Shown piece after piece: positions 35,101 through 50,100 of a stretch of 64,000 nucleotides of DNA; the stretch's first letter is position 1, and each line of letters begins with the position of its first letter. The position numbers and the translations under genes are program-made. The stretch is from NCBI GenBank assembly GCA_014526335.1, contig JACTAT010000043.1, positions 1,957,206 through 2,021,205 on the forward strand, in the 5' to 3' direction. This DNA is from Chrysaora quinquecirrha. Its lineage: Eukaryota > Cnidaria > Scyphozoa > Semaeostomeae > Pelagiidae. A model generated the notes under the pieces. That model had not been told where the DNA came from and searched no databases. It was given only the letters and a program-made list of their open reading frames with translations.

Positions 35101-38100
35101 ATCGTTAACATTGAGGATGACCTGACGGCCATTAACCTCTTAAACATACTTTTATGGTAACTCCCATCGGGAGTAGTCCAGAATAGTGACCAGAGCTGTA
35201 AGAACAGATGCCCACCAAACTGAAAAAACCTAGAGAAAAGCTAAAGCGCAGAATAAAATGAAGAGACAGTGCTCCCCGAAAGCAGCAACAGGAAAAAAAC
35301 AGACACACGTAAAAGAATTACAGAAGCGAGAGAAAATATACACATACACAGGAACATATTTGAACGGTACAAAGCTTTAGTGCAGAAGGAGAACAATATC
35401 TCCAAAAAACATTAAGACTGAGGATGACCTGACAGCCATTAACCTCTGCCACGGAGAACGATATCTCCAATATTGAAATTGATGATTACCTGAGGCCATC
35501 AATCTCTGCCAGGGAGAACGATATCTCCAATAATGAATTGATGATTACCCGAGGCCATTGACCTCCGCTGCGGAGAACGATATCTCCAAAAACATTAAAA
35601 ACATTAAGGATGACCTTATACTCAGTAACTTCCGCCACGGAGAACGATATTTCCAATATTGAAATTGGTGATTACCTGATGGCCATGAACCACAGCCACA
35701 TAGAGCGATATTTTACCCTATCATTGAGGAGGACCTAAAGGCCAGACTAGCCATAGCGGTGATCTAACCCTTATAAGTTCGGAAAAGGAGCATTTATGTC
35801 TCCATAATTAACAAAAAGGTGGACCTTACAGTTATTAACCTTTGAAAGGAGAACATCTCTCCACGTTGAAAAGTAGGGACCTTGCAGTCACTAACTTTCT
35901 CGATATGCTAAGCTGCCTAAAAATCCTTGTGTCCAAGATCAGCCATGATGGTGACCTAACAGTTATGATCTCCGAAAAGGAGCACCTCCATCCCAGAATT
36001 AGCAATAAGATGGACCTTATAGTTATTAACCTTTGAAAGGACAATATATTTCCAAGATGAACAAAAAAGGGACCTTACAGTTATTAACTGCACATCCCAG
36101 GGAAGGTATGCCCAAAAATAGCTATGATGATGACCTAACAGTTATAACCTCTCAAGGTTGCTAACAGTATATGCTAGCACGTGTATATACCAGATAAGCC
36201 ACAATGGGGACCTAAAAATGTAGAATCTCAAAAAGAAGCTATTCTTTCTAAAAGGATAATGGACAGTGCATGTCCGAAACATGTCTTGCAAATTAAAAGT
36301 TGTTGTTTTTGCTGTTAAATTTCTAATTGATGCGCTACTCCTAAGAAAAAAGGATAACAATAGGGAAGGACCCTTTAGTCATTAAGCCTTGACCATAGTG
36401 AGCTCCCGAATGAGCATTATGAGTAGGTATCTTTCCTTTCCAATCATAACTGTAGTCTTTGTAAACCACTTTTCAAATTAACAATGAGAATGACATCAAA
36501 GTCATTAACCTCCAACAAGTGGAGAACATGTATCTCACGTGACCAATAAAGGTAACCTTTAGTTGTCATGAACTTCTGACCATTGAGACCCGTCTCCAGC
36601 ATTACACAAAAGCAACCCAATTACAAATCATCGGTGTAAATAGCTAGAAATCCTATGAGAAAATCCCAGGCCCAAAATTGTCTGATCAAGGAGCTTTTCT
36701 TTGCCTACATTCTCAAAATGATTAAAATGTCAATCAAATAGCCAAAACTAATGGATTTTGTCCAAGATTCCCAAATAAGACAAATGTCCTTCTCCCAAAC
36801 AAAACCGGGTATTGAAAAACACTGACCCATTAGGTGCTGATTGTCAACCAAAAGAAATTTGTTATGCATCATTTTTTAAATGGATAGCTAGTAAGGAAGG
36901 CCTTTTGGCATGTTTTCAGGATGAATGACGAAACAGAAATTCCTACCTTGGAAGTGTACCCAATAACACAGAAACATTTTCACATGATTGCTTGATAAAT
37001 AATAAACAAGGGGAGGGGTGCCCCATTGCTCAATGTCTATGTTCCATCCACAGAGCACACATCCCGAACCACTGATACTAAGCTAAGAGCCCAGTCTCCT
37101 TATTATACCATCATCGTGGGGAAGAATTTTCTTTTATTTTCATCACTTGACAAAAGGACCAATAATTCAAAACACTCTGATGTTGGCAGAGCAGCCCCTT
37201 AAGAAGTTCTTTATAAAATTTCTGAACGCTGGTTAGATCAACCGCAGCAAGAAAAATAATGCTTCCAAAGCCAAGGCCTGACCAAAATTGATAAATTGTA
37301 CTCCCAAATTGTGCCTGGGGCTAAGTCGAGAGCCATGTCTAAACATGAAACTGGGATTCTTGTTTGCCCATTTAATAATACAGAAAATCAGCTTATTCAA
37401 TTCAAGGAGATTTTATGCATCATTTTGAAAAGGATAGCTAGTAAGGAAGGCCTCTTGGCATGTTTACAGGATGAATGACGAAACAGAAATTCCTACCTTG
37501 GAAGTGTACCCTATAAACACAAACACATTTTCACAGGATTGCTTGATAAATAATAAGCAAGGGGAGGGCTGCCCCTTGGCTCCACGTCTATGTTCCATCC
37601 GCAGAGAACACATCAAGAGCCACTGAGACTATGTTAAGAGCCCAGTCTCCTTATTAGCCTCTGTCATCGTGGGGAAGAATTTCTTTTTATTTTCATCATT
37701 TGACAAAAGGACCAATAGTTCAAAACACTCTGATGCTGGCAGAGCAGCCCGTTAAGAAGTTCTTCATGAAATTTCTGAAGGCTGGTTAGATCAACCGTAG
37801 CAAGAAAAAAAATAAGGCTTCCATAGCCAAGGCCTGACCCAAATTGAGAAATTGTACTCCCCAATTGTGCCTGGGGCTAAGTCAAGGGCCATGTCTAAAC
37901 ATAAAACTGGGATTCTTGTTTGCCCATTTAAAAATACAGAAAATCAGCTTATTCAAAGAACATTGCACCCAGCTGAATAACAACTAGACCTTTCTAGATG
38001 ATAAAAATCCGTTTAGAATACCAAAACTGTGCAATCAATTGAGAAAAAGGGCATTCTTATTTAACACGACACTTGAAGCATCATCTCCCTCCAAAAAAGT

Positions 38101-41100
38101 TGATGGTAAAAGATAAAATAGATTTTCTCTCTTCACCAAAACAATAAGCAGTAGGCAACTCAAAGCTGTATAGCTGCTGCATACAAGAGTGTAGCCGAAA
38201 TCCATTTGCTTTCAAAAATTATTTTGACAGCAACATGCAACCCTGCAGTATTGGTTTTAAAAATGAACTAAGGTACACCTCACCAAATTCAAAAATATTT
38301 ACTATAGGTTGGCTGACAGGAATGATTGAAGCCTAAAAAAAAAAAGTTTAACTCAAGTAAAATTTTCATAGGATTGCAATATTTGGATACGAAAATGCAA
38401 AATCTGACTGTTGCATCCAAACAACGTATGAAAGGCAATACATAAACAATGGTTTAAAACTCCCAAAGATTTCATTTTTGTTTTTTTTTTTTTTCTTTCG
38501 ATTAGGTTATTAGGACACAGGTTTTGATATGCCCATGAACAAATAACAAAATTAATGCAGGGAACAAATTGAAGAAAGTACAGGACTTCATGTCTGTTTT
38601 AGCCTAATGCCTAGTACCACCAACCAAGTCCAAAACGCCTGCCTATATCAAACGGCCTATAGCAGAAACAACGGATCTCATTCCTGCCAACATGCTTCAA
38701 TTTTATCTTGCATCAGGATGGGCAATCCAACAGCACGAAAATACTACTAGAAAGCTCGGCGAATGTTCGTGTTTTGTCGTGAGTCCAGTAGGCCTATAAA
38801 AAATTAGATTACTGCTCTATGTAGACAGGAAAATTCGTGTATCTAATCTAGAGGCCCGGTCAATTCGACAAACAATCCGACAAGAGAATAAATGAAGAAA
38901 TAAGCAATTTAATAGTGATAATAACCATCACATATAGAGATTAAGAATTGATTGCCAAGAAACCCAGCACGGTAAAGCAACCCTTTTTTGAGTAAACACT
39001 CCAAAAGGATTTTGGCCCACGTGTGGCCTAGGCAAACTATGAAGATACTCAAATCTCCACCTAAATTCTAAAATTCAAATATTGGAAGACAGAAAATAAT
39101 AAAAACAAACAGAAATCAGAACTTTCTCACCCAATTCAACTTTCATAGCAGCCAAAACTTGCGAAGAAGACAAGACAAAAATCTGCTTGTCAAGCACTTT
39201 GAAACGTCCTCCGTTCACAGTTCATGTTCAGTTTTAATGATAAGCACAGACCGCGTGGCAAAATTTATAGCCGCCAAATTTAAACGCACGAGTTAACCTG
39301 ATTCACCATAGCAACACTGCTGTATAAGGAATCGCTTTGTATGAAACAGCTTCCACCAATCATGAGACACCTCAAAAGCTTCTCTACCTCTAATGCGATG
39401 CAAGAGGGCAATAATAACATAAAAGCCCCTGTCACATATTAAACCCGAATAAATTGCATTTAGTCGTGCCGCGTACTCAACTGTTCAACGATGCCGTTTG
39501 TTTTTCTAGTTACTCTTATCACAACGATAATTTTGGCTAATGAAAAATTTCAGCAAGAATTTCAATGAATTTATTCAATAGCTTTATGGCAATTGCGTCT
39601 GCTTTTTCGTAGGACTGCTTGACGTGGACATGGATAGGACCTTCAACGTATGTCTAGCAAATAGCTTAGAGGATTCTTACATGAGAAACTCAACCTGTCT
39701 TGAAATTCATCCCTGCAACAATTTATACTTGGCCTGTGGTCAAAGCTCTTGATATCTGCGAAAGTGTTTACATAACTGGAACCTAACCGGAGATGGATAC
39801 AACTCGCCTTTTCAACTCGGGTTGAATATCCCACCCGTTTCGTTTCAAAATTGTCAACAAAACCATTTTAGCGTAATTTTTAGTAAACCCGGTTGAGTGT
39901 ATTTTTTGTGAGAAGCCAAACACAAATAAAATGCATTACAAACTCCACCCTGGGCGAGTTTCATCCTGGCATACGTTTTCTCATGTAAATGACCTCTTTA
40001 TTTTTTTCAATAATTCTGTCTGCTTTTTTTTTAATTAAAATTTTGGAACCGATGCAGTATTGTATCTTTTTTGATTAATTTTTTGGGGGAACCAGAACCT
40101 AAACTCTGGTGACCATTTGTTTTGACCTTTGTTACATCCTCAAGGCATGCGCCCTTATGCTTTTCGTTACCTTAAAAATATCGAATTGAGTGCATTAAGC
40201 CTCCGTATTCAAGCAAAAACAACTTTTGATTCAGCATTAGGTTACATTGGTTACATTGTAGCCTAATGGTTACATTGTTCAACGACAAAAAACCATTGTT
40301 TTAGCAATTGTTTTTTCTTACATTTGTGGACTTAAGGTGGATTTAAACTTATTTGTTTTCGGTAGGAACGGGAACAATATGTGTACGAGAAACGGCAACA
40401 GGAACCGGGAAAAATTTATTTCCAGTTGAGTTTTTCAGGAAAGTGCGTGCGACAAAAACATTCTTTATCTATTGTTAAGGCTTTATTTACGCACGTGAAA
40501 GTGCTTTTAACAGTGCCGCACTGCATTACAGTAAGAACATGTGAGCTTAAAAAATTTTTATTATTTATCTAAATGTATTTCTGAAAAGCCCTTGAGAAGT
40601 TATGTTGAATTGATGTAAAACCATGCCTCTAAAATGTGTGGTTGCCGAGCTATAGGCCGTCAAAGATTCAGAAAACCAGGGGGTGACGTCATCCAATTTT
40701 GCTATGTTCAATTTTTTTCCGCTGTATCGCAGTGGCTCAAATTCAGCACTATCACGTGACGTAACTGATTTTTGCCGTGATTTCACTCTTCCACATGTGA
40801 TGCTTCAGCGAAAACAAAATTTTTTTCGTTACCCTGACGCTAAGATTGTTCTAAATAATTCCCTGTCTCTGTCGGTTTTTCGTTTTCCTTTCCGTTTTTT
40901 CACGAAAAAATGTTGAACTCATTTCTACCCAATCGCTAAGGTATGTTTTCGCTGCTTCATTTTACGGTACAGAGGAGGAGCATTTGAGATTAGGAGATAA
41001 AACAACGGATAAAACAACGCGTCCCACATTTTTCGGCATAGATAACAACCAGCCCGCTGGTGAAAACAAAAACCCATCTTTAAACATGCTTCTTCGATAG

Positions 41101-44100
41101 GACAACGAGTGGTTGAAAACCAAAACGGTGCAAAAAATTACTGCGATTGTTTTCAAATCATTGGCAAAGGAAGGTCTTTGTTTCACTTAGGAGTTTTGGA
41201 ATCGACTTAATAGGGTCCATTTTACACGCAATACTGGGCTTTAATTGAAAATCCTGTAGAAGCTAAATCTTGAAGAGGTGATTTTTGCAGAAAATAATCG
41301 AAGCGGTCTTGCATTAAGAACCTGCCATGATGAGGAGAAAAGGCTACAGCAACTACTGCAATTCAGGATCGTTTCCTTTTCCTTTAAATTTGTCAAGCCA
41401 GTTGGGCCCCCTGGACAAATTCAATGTCTTTTTACTACTTCCACGAGAAGAGAAGTTTGTTTATTGTGTGGCTGCATTCAGGAAGTAAGCCTTGTTCAGT
41501 ACAATGCAAGTGTAGCTTAATTTCCCCAATGATATTTGTGTTTTAGGCTGACACAGCTGATACAACTTATGTGCCAATTTCATAACAGTGTAGAAGTTGA
41601 GGTAATTACTACTTGACGTTTATCTTTTTCTACGTTGACGCGAATTTCATTAAAGTCACTAATTGAAATTTCAGTGTTGTTTATTTTAAGGCGCAGTTTA
41701 GTATTATTCTGCCGTATTAACATAGTTTGAAATTTCATCCTTTTTTAATGTTTGTCAGATAGCTGTATATTTCTAAATAAGGCTAAACTAATGAGGCATT
41801 TCAAAAACAGACGAAATTTTTAAACTTGTAAGACATGTTTCGAATTACATTAGTTCATCTTTAGTTGCAATATTCAAGACTAAAAATCGTGAATATAAAG
41901 GCAAAAATACATCATTATAATAACAAAGTGACACATAGAAAAACAAAAGCCTAACAAGATCTGTAAAGATTGATCAAAAAACTGCGGAAAAGAAAGATAA
42001 TGAAAAATAAGGAAAACATAATAACAAATCTCAAACGGATAAAGTTAAATTATAAAGAATAAGTTGCTTATTGTGGGTAGGTTTCTCCCAGTTAATATGC
42101 AAAGCTTCCATAATTTTTAACTAAAAAGTACAATATTGGACAAAATTATGAGACAAACTGAAGTTTTCATTAATAGTTGTATTAACTTCGCATCTCGCCC
42201 CTACCCCCTCACTCAATGTTAATCAAATGGCGTGGAATTGTTTTCAGTGTCACCCAACATTGATCCAGGGGAGGGGTGTTAGCGATTAGCGATTATCGAT
42301 TAGCGAAGCCAAAGTTAAGGAATTGAAAGTATTACTTGCAATCTTCTGGTTGTCTCAATAAATTTTGTCCAAGATTGTGGTTGTAATGAAAATGGTACTG
42401 GGCTCTTTTATTCACAGTTTCGTCAATATTTGGAAGAGGATAAGCGTCTAATTGCGTGAATCTGTTAATTGTCTGTGAATAGTCAATGACTAATCGCTTC
42501 TTGCATCCCTCGTTTTTAGTAATTACAACTTGTTCCCCCAGGGTGAATTGCTAGGCTCTATGATGCCCTCTTTAAGAAGCCGTTCAGTCTCATTAGCAAT
42601 AAACATTCGGTCTTCAGCGCTGTATTTCCTTGACTTACTGGCTATTGGTTGCACATCTGCAGTAAGATAATGAAACAATGGGGGTGGCGAAACTTTTAAC
42701 GTTGTTAAATTGCATATCTTGAGTGGTGATGATGACCCTCCATATCGAATTGTTACACTCTCATGTTGTGCTTGCCGATCCTGACCCAGAATAACATCGG
42801 CACAAAAATCCGGTAGAATGTATAGCTTCACGTTTGAGTATAATTTGCAGATACGAAGCTGCAGATACGTTTTCAGTATTTTCTTCAGTTGAAGTAATCT
42901 CCTCAAAGGGGATATTAGCAGCTGCAGAAGTTGGCATAACAGAAAATTTATAAAATTCTGAACTCCTCTGAGCAGTATCCAGAGCTCTTGCCTGGTCAAA
43001 AGCTGTTTGAAGACTTAATGTTTTATTTTCAAGCAAACGTTGTCGAATATTATTTGATAAGAGGCCACTGATAAAAGCATCATGTATAGCTTAGTCGCGA
43101 TATTCTGCAGCAGTAACTTGGCGGAAATTACAGTCTTTACTCAGTGTTTTTAATGCTTGTAAATGTTCATCCAATGTTTCTCTAGATAATTGTTTACGAG
43201 TAGCCAAAGAATGCCGAGCAAAAACTTCATTTTATGTACAATGATTTTAAAACAGTGATGGCTTCTTCGTACGTATTAGATTCACAGAATAAATCGTAAA
43301 CATCCGGTGAGACGTAGTTTATCAAACTTGCAATTTATTTAAGATTTCCTCCGGTAGAACTGCGATAAAATTGTCAAAAGTCATCAGCTAGTGGCGCCAA
43401 CGTTTAGCAGCATCAGATGTATTTGGACTGACGTCAAGCCGTCAATCAACAAATAAACAGGGAACATATGTAAAGGCACAAACATATTATGATTGAGTTG
43501 GAAATAGATGGAAACCCAAACTTAATCCATTTCAGGGTGCTTCTGATTGTATGTTTGACACAGGAACCAAAAGTATAGTATTGTGCCACAAGTCCCCCCA
43601 AGGTGAGAAAGAGTTTAGCTTGTATTCACGGATCGTATTTTCTAACATCAAGATTAAAGGGAATCGAAACTATCGAAATGGCTGAAGCCACCCATAAATC
43701 ACAATTGAATAACAAATGAAAAGACTAATTGCTTTTGTTGAGGGATTCAAAGGATCGGGTTACGTTTACACAACATGAAAATGAAATAGGATTGCAATCA
43801 AAATCAGTTCGAGCATGCGCATTCTGCAGAGCGAGAGAAAATTTGTTATCTCCAAAGAAGATCGCAACACTGCCTAATCACTGCTATATAACAATGACGT
43901 CGTTGCTAGTTATGAGGAGTAATTTAGGCGAAAACGAGGCATACCATAGGCTAGCGGGCATTTTCAAGAGATTTCGATCGCGTTTGAGTGTAAACACGGA
44001 ACACACCTCAAATGTGGGATCGAAATTTAGGGATCGCGCCCGCTATCAGATGTTATCATGGCATATATTTTCAGGATTACGACCCCTCTGTGTCGTGTAA

Positions 44101-47100
44101 ACGGGATATCTAAGGGAAAAAATTGTCAAATTCAACAGTCATTAATTCTTTTTTGGAGCCTTAATTAGCTGGCTGAAAGTACTTTTTTTCTTTTTTACAT
44201 TTCCTCATGTTGTCGCTTTTGTGCCACTATTTCCATACGCAGAACCGGCCTTTTCGTTTTGGTATGGACCGATTCCAAAAACTCCTAGATGGAACAAATA
44301 TCTTGCTTTGTCAGTTATTTTAAAACAGTTCTCACTGTAACTGCTCTTCTGTAATTGCTCTCCTATGGCAGAATCATGTTTAAGTCTAGGTTGTTTTTCG
44401 ATCCACTGGGTTGTTGCTCTCTTTGCTGAAAATCGTGTTGACGGATATAAGTGGGGACGTGTTGTCTTATTCTATCTCCGAATCTCTGGGAGGTGTGACC
44501 TACGTACTTGGCATCACGCCGGCAGGATAATTCATGAACGGCCGAGCTTTTTATGTGGTAGGTACTCAATCCTGTTGAATGGATGGTAGAACTTTCCGAA
44601 TATCGATGGGTGTGCTGCCGTAAACATATGCAACAACGCTTAAACGGGCTTTCGTGAATAATGGCTGGACAGTTTTCAAAAATTTCTTATCATTATCGAC
44701 GTTCTTATTAATACATTAAAAGTAAGTTCTGAAAGAATTTTCTTTTCACCTGCCTTTCATCTTGACAGCTTAGTTTCTTTGCATTTTTTGCTTGATAATA
44801 TCATGTACCTTTGCAGACTTGTTTGTCTTGTTTTTTAGTTGCCAACTTTTCATTTTGACTTTCCTCAATTCAGATTTTAGATAGCTCTTATTGCATTCAC
44901 AGCTTTCTCAGGCCATCTCAGGTCGGTCCCCTTATTACGAAGGCTATATGGTGTACATTGTGTATTACGAGTGAAGCGGTCACAAATATATTGTGGAGCC
45001 AGCTCATTCAGGTACTTAAAGACTATAGTCTTTTAGATTCACACAAGTAACAAGATCGCCATCCGAGCCTTTCAATAAGAGGTTTGGTTCAGGCGTCAAA
45101 GCTGCTGTTTGTTATAATCCTCGCAGCACGGGTTTTAAGTTTTTTTTAACTGATTAATTTCAGTCAAACCGGCGCAGCCCTATACAAAACAGCATTATCG
45201 AAAGGCGGCTCAAAAATACCTCTGTATGTAGAGCGTTTGCAACGTTTCTTTTGTCAGAAAAGCCTTTGCAGTTTGAAAATACCGACGCCCCTCGAGTCCT
45301 TTGATGGAACTGCTTATTTCTTCCAATCAAAAGAGCAGTCAATTTTCACACCAAGGTATTTTGTCTTTGTTACTGCTTCGAGATCATGATCACATATTTT
45401 TAATGTCATTTTTGTTATTTTCGCCTGTGAGAATGTTGTGTTTCTGCTTGTTAGAAATACGCATGGAATGAGTTTTTGAAAAATTCAGGGAAGGCTTATT
45501 GCCTTGTAGCCAAGTATCAAGTTTCTGAAGGTCGCTATTAATACCCTTAATCAGCCTTGTCAAATAATGAGACCGTATCATCAGCATACATGAACACATT
45601 TGAATCTTGGACAGGAAGAGAAGAGAGACCTTACCTAAAACTTGTGACACACTGACTGCTATGTTCCAAATTTAGGAGACAACACCACTAGCCCTACAAA
45701 ACTGTTTTCATTTGAATGAGTAGGAATTAAGCCAAGAAAGTTCTTGTCGCTTTATATCATAGAGCTTGAGCTTTTTGCGCAGAATTGTGTGATATACAGA
45801 ATCAAATGCCTTTTTAGGTCAATGCGCACTAGACCCACAAGCTTACCAAGATCCAAACCGCTGTACCAGTCATCCGTGTTGTTAAGTAAGCATGTTAATG
45901 TGGGATGAAGACGCAGACAGCCCGATTGGCTACATGAAAAGCGACCATAATCACTGGATCGTCACTAGATTTTCAAAGACTCTTAAAATGTCAGGCAAGA
46001 CTGTAATTGGTCAATAGTTTGCTTTTTCAATCTTATCTCCATCTTTGAAAATAGCAGTAGCACTAGCAACTTTCCAACAGTCACGGAAAAGGTTTTGAGG
46101 GATGTGTTAAACAGGAAAGCAAGCGAGTATACAATGAAAGGCAGCGCAAGGTGGAGCAAGCAACTAGAGATGTTAAATAGTCTCAAAGCTCTCGCCCGTC
46201 TTAACATTGGTAAATGCATCTCTGATCTACTTCACCTCAATAGTACTGAAGTGGAATGTTGTTAACTCATAGTTACCTGCAAAAGGAGATTTTGTGCTAG
46301 ATTTACTTTTTCAGCAAAACCCTAACCTACTCAACAAAAAGACTGTTTATTTCATTCGAACTATCTTTCTTTTAAAGTTTTTCTGAACCAGACACTTTAT
46401 AACAACCAATATTTCTAGATTTTGATCTCTTGTTGAGGAGTTCATAGATCACCTTCTATGATTCTTTCAGATTATCTTAACATGCAGAGATCTTATTAGT
46501 ATAATTCTACTTCTTTAGTTGGATGTGAAGGACATCGATCTTATTACGAAACTTCATAATATTTCCAGCACATGTTGTAACCACATAGTCAGTGATGGAA
46601 GAGGTAGTTATTGTGACCCTGGTTGGTTTCTCAATAAGCTGTTTTAAGCTGAACAACAAGGTCAAGAATATGCCTTGAATCATTGTCAATTCCCTGCTAA
46701 CCTTGTTAAGCAGGCAGTGAGATCACAGTTAAGGTCTCCTAAGAGAATGATTTCTTTATAGCTTTTTTCTAAGAAAGAGTAGCCTGCGTGCAGCCTCGAA
46801 CTCTTCTTTCGCAATGAGTAGAGTCACGCAACAATGAATGAAAGCTTGTACTGGCCTCTTTTTCAAACACACCCAAGCGGTAGATCTTTTGTATCCCTTT
46901 TGTTTAACAACCAATCAGCTCTGGTTGGCAAAAAACTACCAACCAAAGCTGATAGGTCGAGCGCTTGTTTCATTGTTTTAATATAGTCGCGCCGCATAGA
47001 CACGGTGCCTGTGATTCGCGTCGCGCGATCGTATTCTTTACCAAAACAAAATGGCGAATGTGTGCTTGGTTGTTGTGTGAAAATTTTTGTTGGAATAAAG

Positions 47101-50100
47101 GATGGTTTACGGAAGATTTACCTTACGAAATTTTGATCAATTTAAAACATGCCATGAATAGAAAAAAGCCCGACATGGATTTCCCAACGCAAGATGTCTG
47201 TTTATGAGCATCTAGACTTTTTGGTTAAACAATCAGAGGGTGCATGTGCACCAAGTGTGGCTGTGCACAACAAAGAACGAAAATACCGTTTACTGTTTGT
47301 AAGATTTAACTTGACTTGTCTGGATTGGTTGATTAAACGGGTTTAACTAAATCAGTGTAAATAATAATAGCTACCTCCCTAAGTAAATTTTCAGTTTTTA
47401 AAGTAACAGCTTTAATATTATGTATTTTATGGAGGATTTACTAGATTATGCTATCTTTATTTTCTTTCAACTCAAGTCTTTTCTTCAGAAACTAGAATTA
47501 TTTGCTCAACCATTTAAAAGCTTTTGAAATCATTTTAGGGCAGCAAAAACCCAAGTATTTTTGCCAACCTTCACCAAAGCTGTCGTTTGGGCAATGTTTA
47601 CAACCTGAAAACGAAGTGTTGATATTGATGACATCCGTAGTTATTGTCAGGTTATTTTTCAGTGTGATTTTAGAGATAACGACACCAACTTAATATGATG
47701 GACATTTGATGGACAAGCCATCCTTAACTTTACACCTTATTTATCAATGCCCTGGTTAGTTTTGTGGTTCAATTAATATACGCTCAGTAGTTGGTTATAA
47801 AATTGAATCTGAAAACTGAAACTGGTAGCAAATGTCACAGCTTTCTTGTGGATTAAGATGAACACAGTACTGCTATGAACCAAAAAGCGGAAAAATGTCT
47901 TTCAAATAAAATGAATGAGAAGAAATACCCAAAGCCTACAATACTGTTGTTTTCAAGCTCGATCAATTATCAAAAGTTGGTAACTACCAAAACACCAAAA
48001 AAAACTTTTGTAGATACTGCAAACATTTATAGCAATTTCAACAAAAAAGTTGTAAACGAAGTTCAAAAAACACACAGTTATTTAAAGAATACTTGTGACG
48101 GAGATTGATGCATACTTTAAAACTTTTGAATACTGTAAGTCCAGTACTTACAGAAAAGTCCAAATTCTACATTTCAAGTCTTTCCTTGATCAAGCAAGAA
48201 CATTTACTGAGGATAATTTGAAAGTTATGCAAAAGAATTGCTATTTATAAACAACAAACTTAAAAATTACAATTAATTCGCATGGGATAAATTATCAACC
48301 TATGTATCTGTAGCACAATTTCCAGAGAGATCAAGGGAAAATAAAATAGCCAAGGCAGCTAACGAAATAAAAATATATGAAGATACTCCCCACAGTCAAG
48401 TGATGAGATATACACCAAATACCGATATGCTATCTAGATAAAATTTTATCATATCTTTTAGCCTGTGTTTAAAGTATCCCCGAGAAAATTGTTCAACTAA
48501 TTAAATTGCTCTTTAGTTGGAATTGAAAGTTTTTGCTGACGAATTGACAGTAGAAGCAGCACTATTCACAGAAGCAGCCGAATTTATATGAATGGTCAGC
48601 ATCCACGAGTTATCGGGCCTACGCAAGAGTATGCCCCAGCCACACACAGGAAAGAACTTTTCACTGTCAGCTTTTCAGAGAGATTTTCTTGTCCAAAGGT
48701 CTTATAAATGTCCAATACAGCAAAGTGTACATGCAAGACATCATTTTACTCTGAAATTCACTGGAAAAGACTTCTTCATAAAGTTACACACAGCTTCAAC
48801 CAAACTTGCTGAAATCCCAAAGTGCTAGGCGGTGATAAAAAACGAATGCTCCAACGGTTGCTTTATTGAGAAAGACGTTGCATTTTTTGTTTACTCAGCG
48901 GTAAAAGCTTTCGTTCATTGTTACGCAGACTCTACGCTTTGCGAAAGAAGAGTTTGGGGCTGCACTCAGGCTAACAAAGAGAGCCTTTTCCAGGTTACTG
49001 AAAGAAACAAAGGGTCACCAGGCTGGTACCAAACAAGAACAAGAAATGACTCGATGCAAACGAGTTTCAAACCAAAAATAGGAACATCAAGGCAACATTT
49101 GGACTTCATAGAGTCCCTAATAGAAATAGGTACCTCCCCTATTGCATGTCCTATCCAAGCCTTTGTGTTGGTAGCCCGCCACAATCGTCAAATTCTTTAG
49201 AAAGTTTGGATCAAGCTTAATCTAATTTAGGGCAAGGATAACGATCTAGTTAAGTGCGAAGACCATTGCTATTCAGAGATGCACTTGCCATACCATTTTT
49301 TGTCCTAGATGCCAGTGACACTTGTAAGCCTCCACAGTAGTTGTAATGAGTGTTAAATTGTCAGTAGTGCAAGCGTCCTCCTTAGTACGAGATTGAGAGG
49401 AGCTAGGTTAACTTTCTCCACCCCAGTGAACCTGTTACCCAGAATTACCATGCATGTATAGATTTCTTCGAAGAGGTGATTGCTTTCAAGGTAGAGATGC
49501 GTACCACCTGCATTCAAGTGTCTGAATGCAATATTGCTGCGGTCAATGAAGTTCCACCCTTGTTATGGAAAGCAGTGCTTCAATGCGGGGTTTCTTTCAG
49601 CAACATGTATGCCCTTGGAAGTGTAGCAGGCTTGAAGAAATATATTTCGAGAATTTCGTCCGCATTAAACTACTGATGATCTATACTAAAGTTGATCACA
49701 GCAGGTACATATTTAATCTGCTCCATCACTTATATCTTCATTAAACTTTTATTGCAATGCATATGTTTGTTTCGTTTTTCAGCTTAGGTTTGATTTTCGT
49801 TTTTGGGTTTTCGTTTTTGGTTTTTCGATGTTCCTTCGTATAATCATTTCTGCGTCTCTTTTGCTATATTTGCAACGTCGCAACACTAAGTTGTTTACAA
49901 GGAATGGTTAGTGCATCCATATTTGTTTGCTGGTTTGTGAATTTTCACGTGAAACAAAACTAGTTGAACGTAACTGGTCTCGCCTACACGCAATCCATAT
50001 TGTATTTGTGTTATTATTCCAAGCTGAATGCAGAGAAATGATTGTTGAAGGTACAATATATTCATTCGATTCAATTATGGGATCATTATATTAAGAACAC

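Larger units (their letters stand above)
34318..39470. repeat. Full second copy (A'-...-B') of the 5.15-kb unit, split direct repeats
   Basis: It begins with A' (34318-34539), directly abutting B of the first copy, and ends with B' (39174-39470). The order A-B-A'-B' resembles the split direct repeats of some tyrosine-recombinase retroelements, but also a simple tandem duplication with a deleted first copy. The interior holds one 143-codon frame, a hairpin-rich repeat field and a 550-bp tandem duplication. I find no recombinase or reverse transcriptase. The B repeats do not start TG or end CA, so they are not typical LTRs. Confidence 0.8.

Noticed and set aside
34023..39470. B repeats as LTRs of a retrotransposon
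   Set aside because: They do not begin TG or end CA, no clear primer-binding site or polypurine tract is visible, and no gag or pol lies between them. I kept it as an A-B-A'-B' structure.
43729..44100. 123-aa plus-strand frame as a gene
   Set aside because: No recognisable domain, no splice context, and it lies between retroelement fragments; it could be chance.
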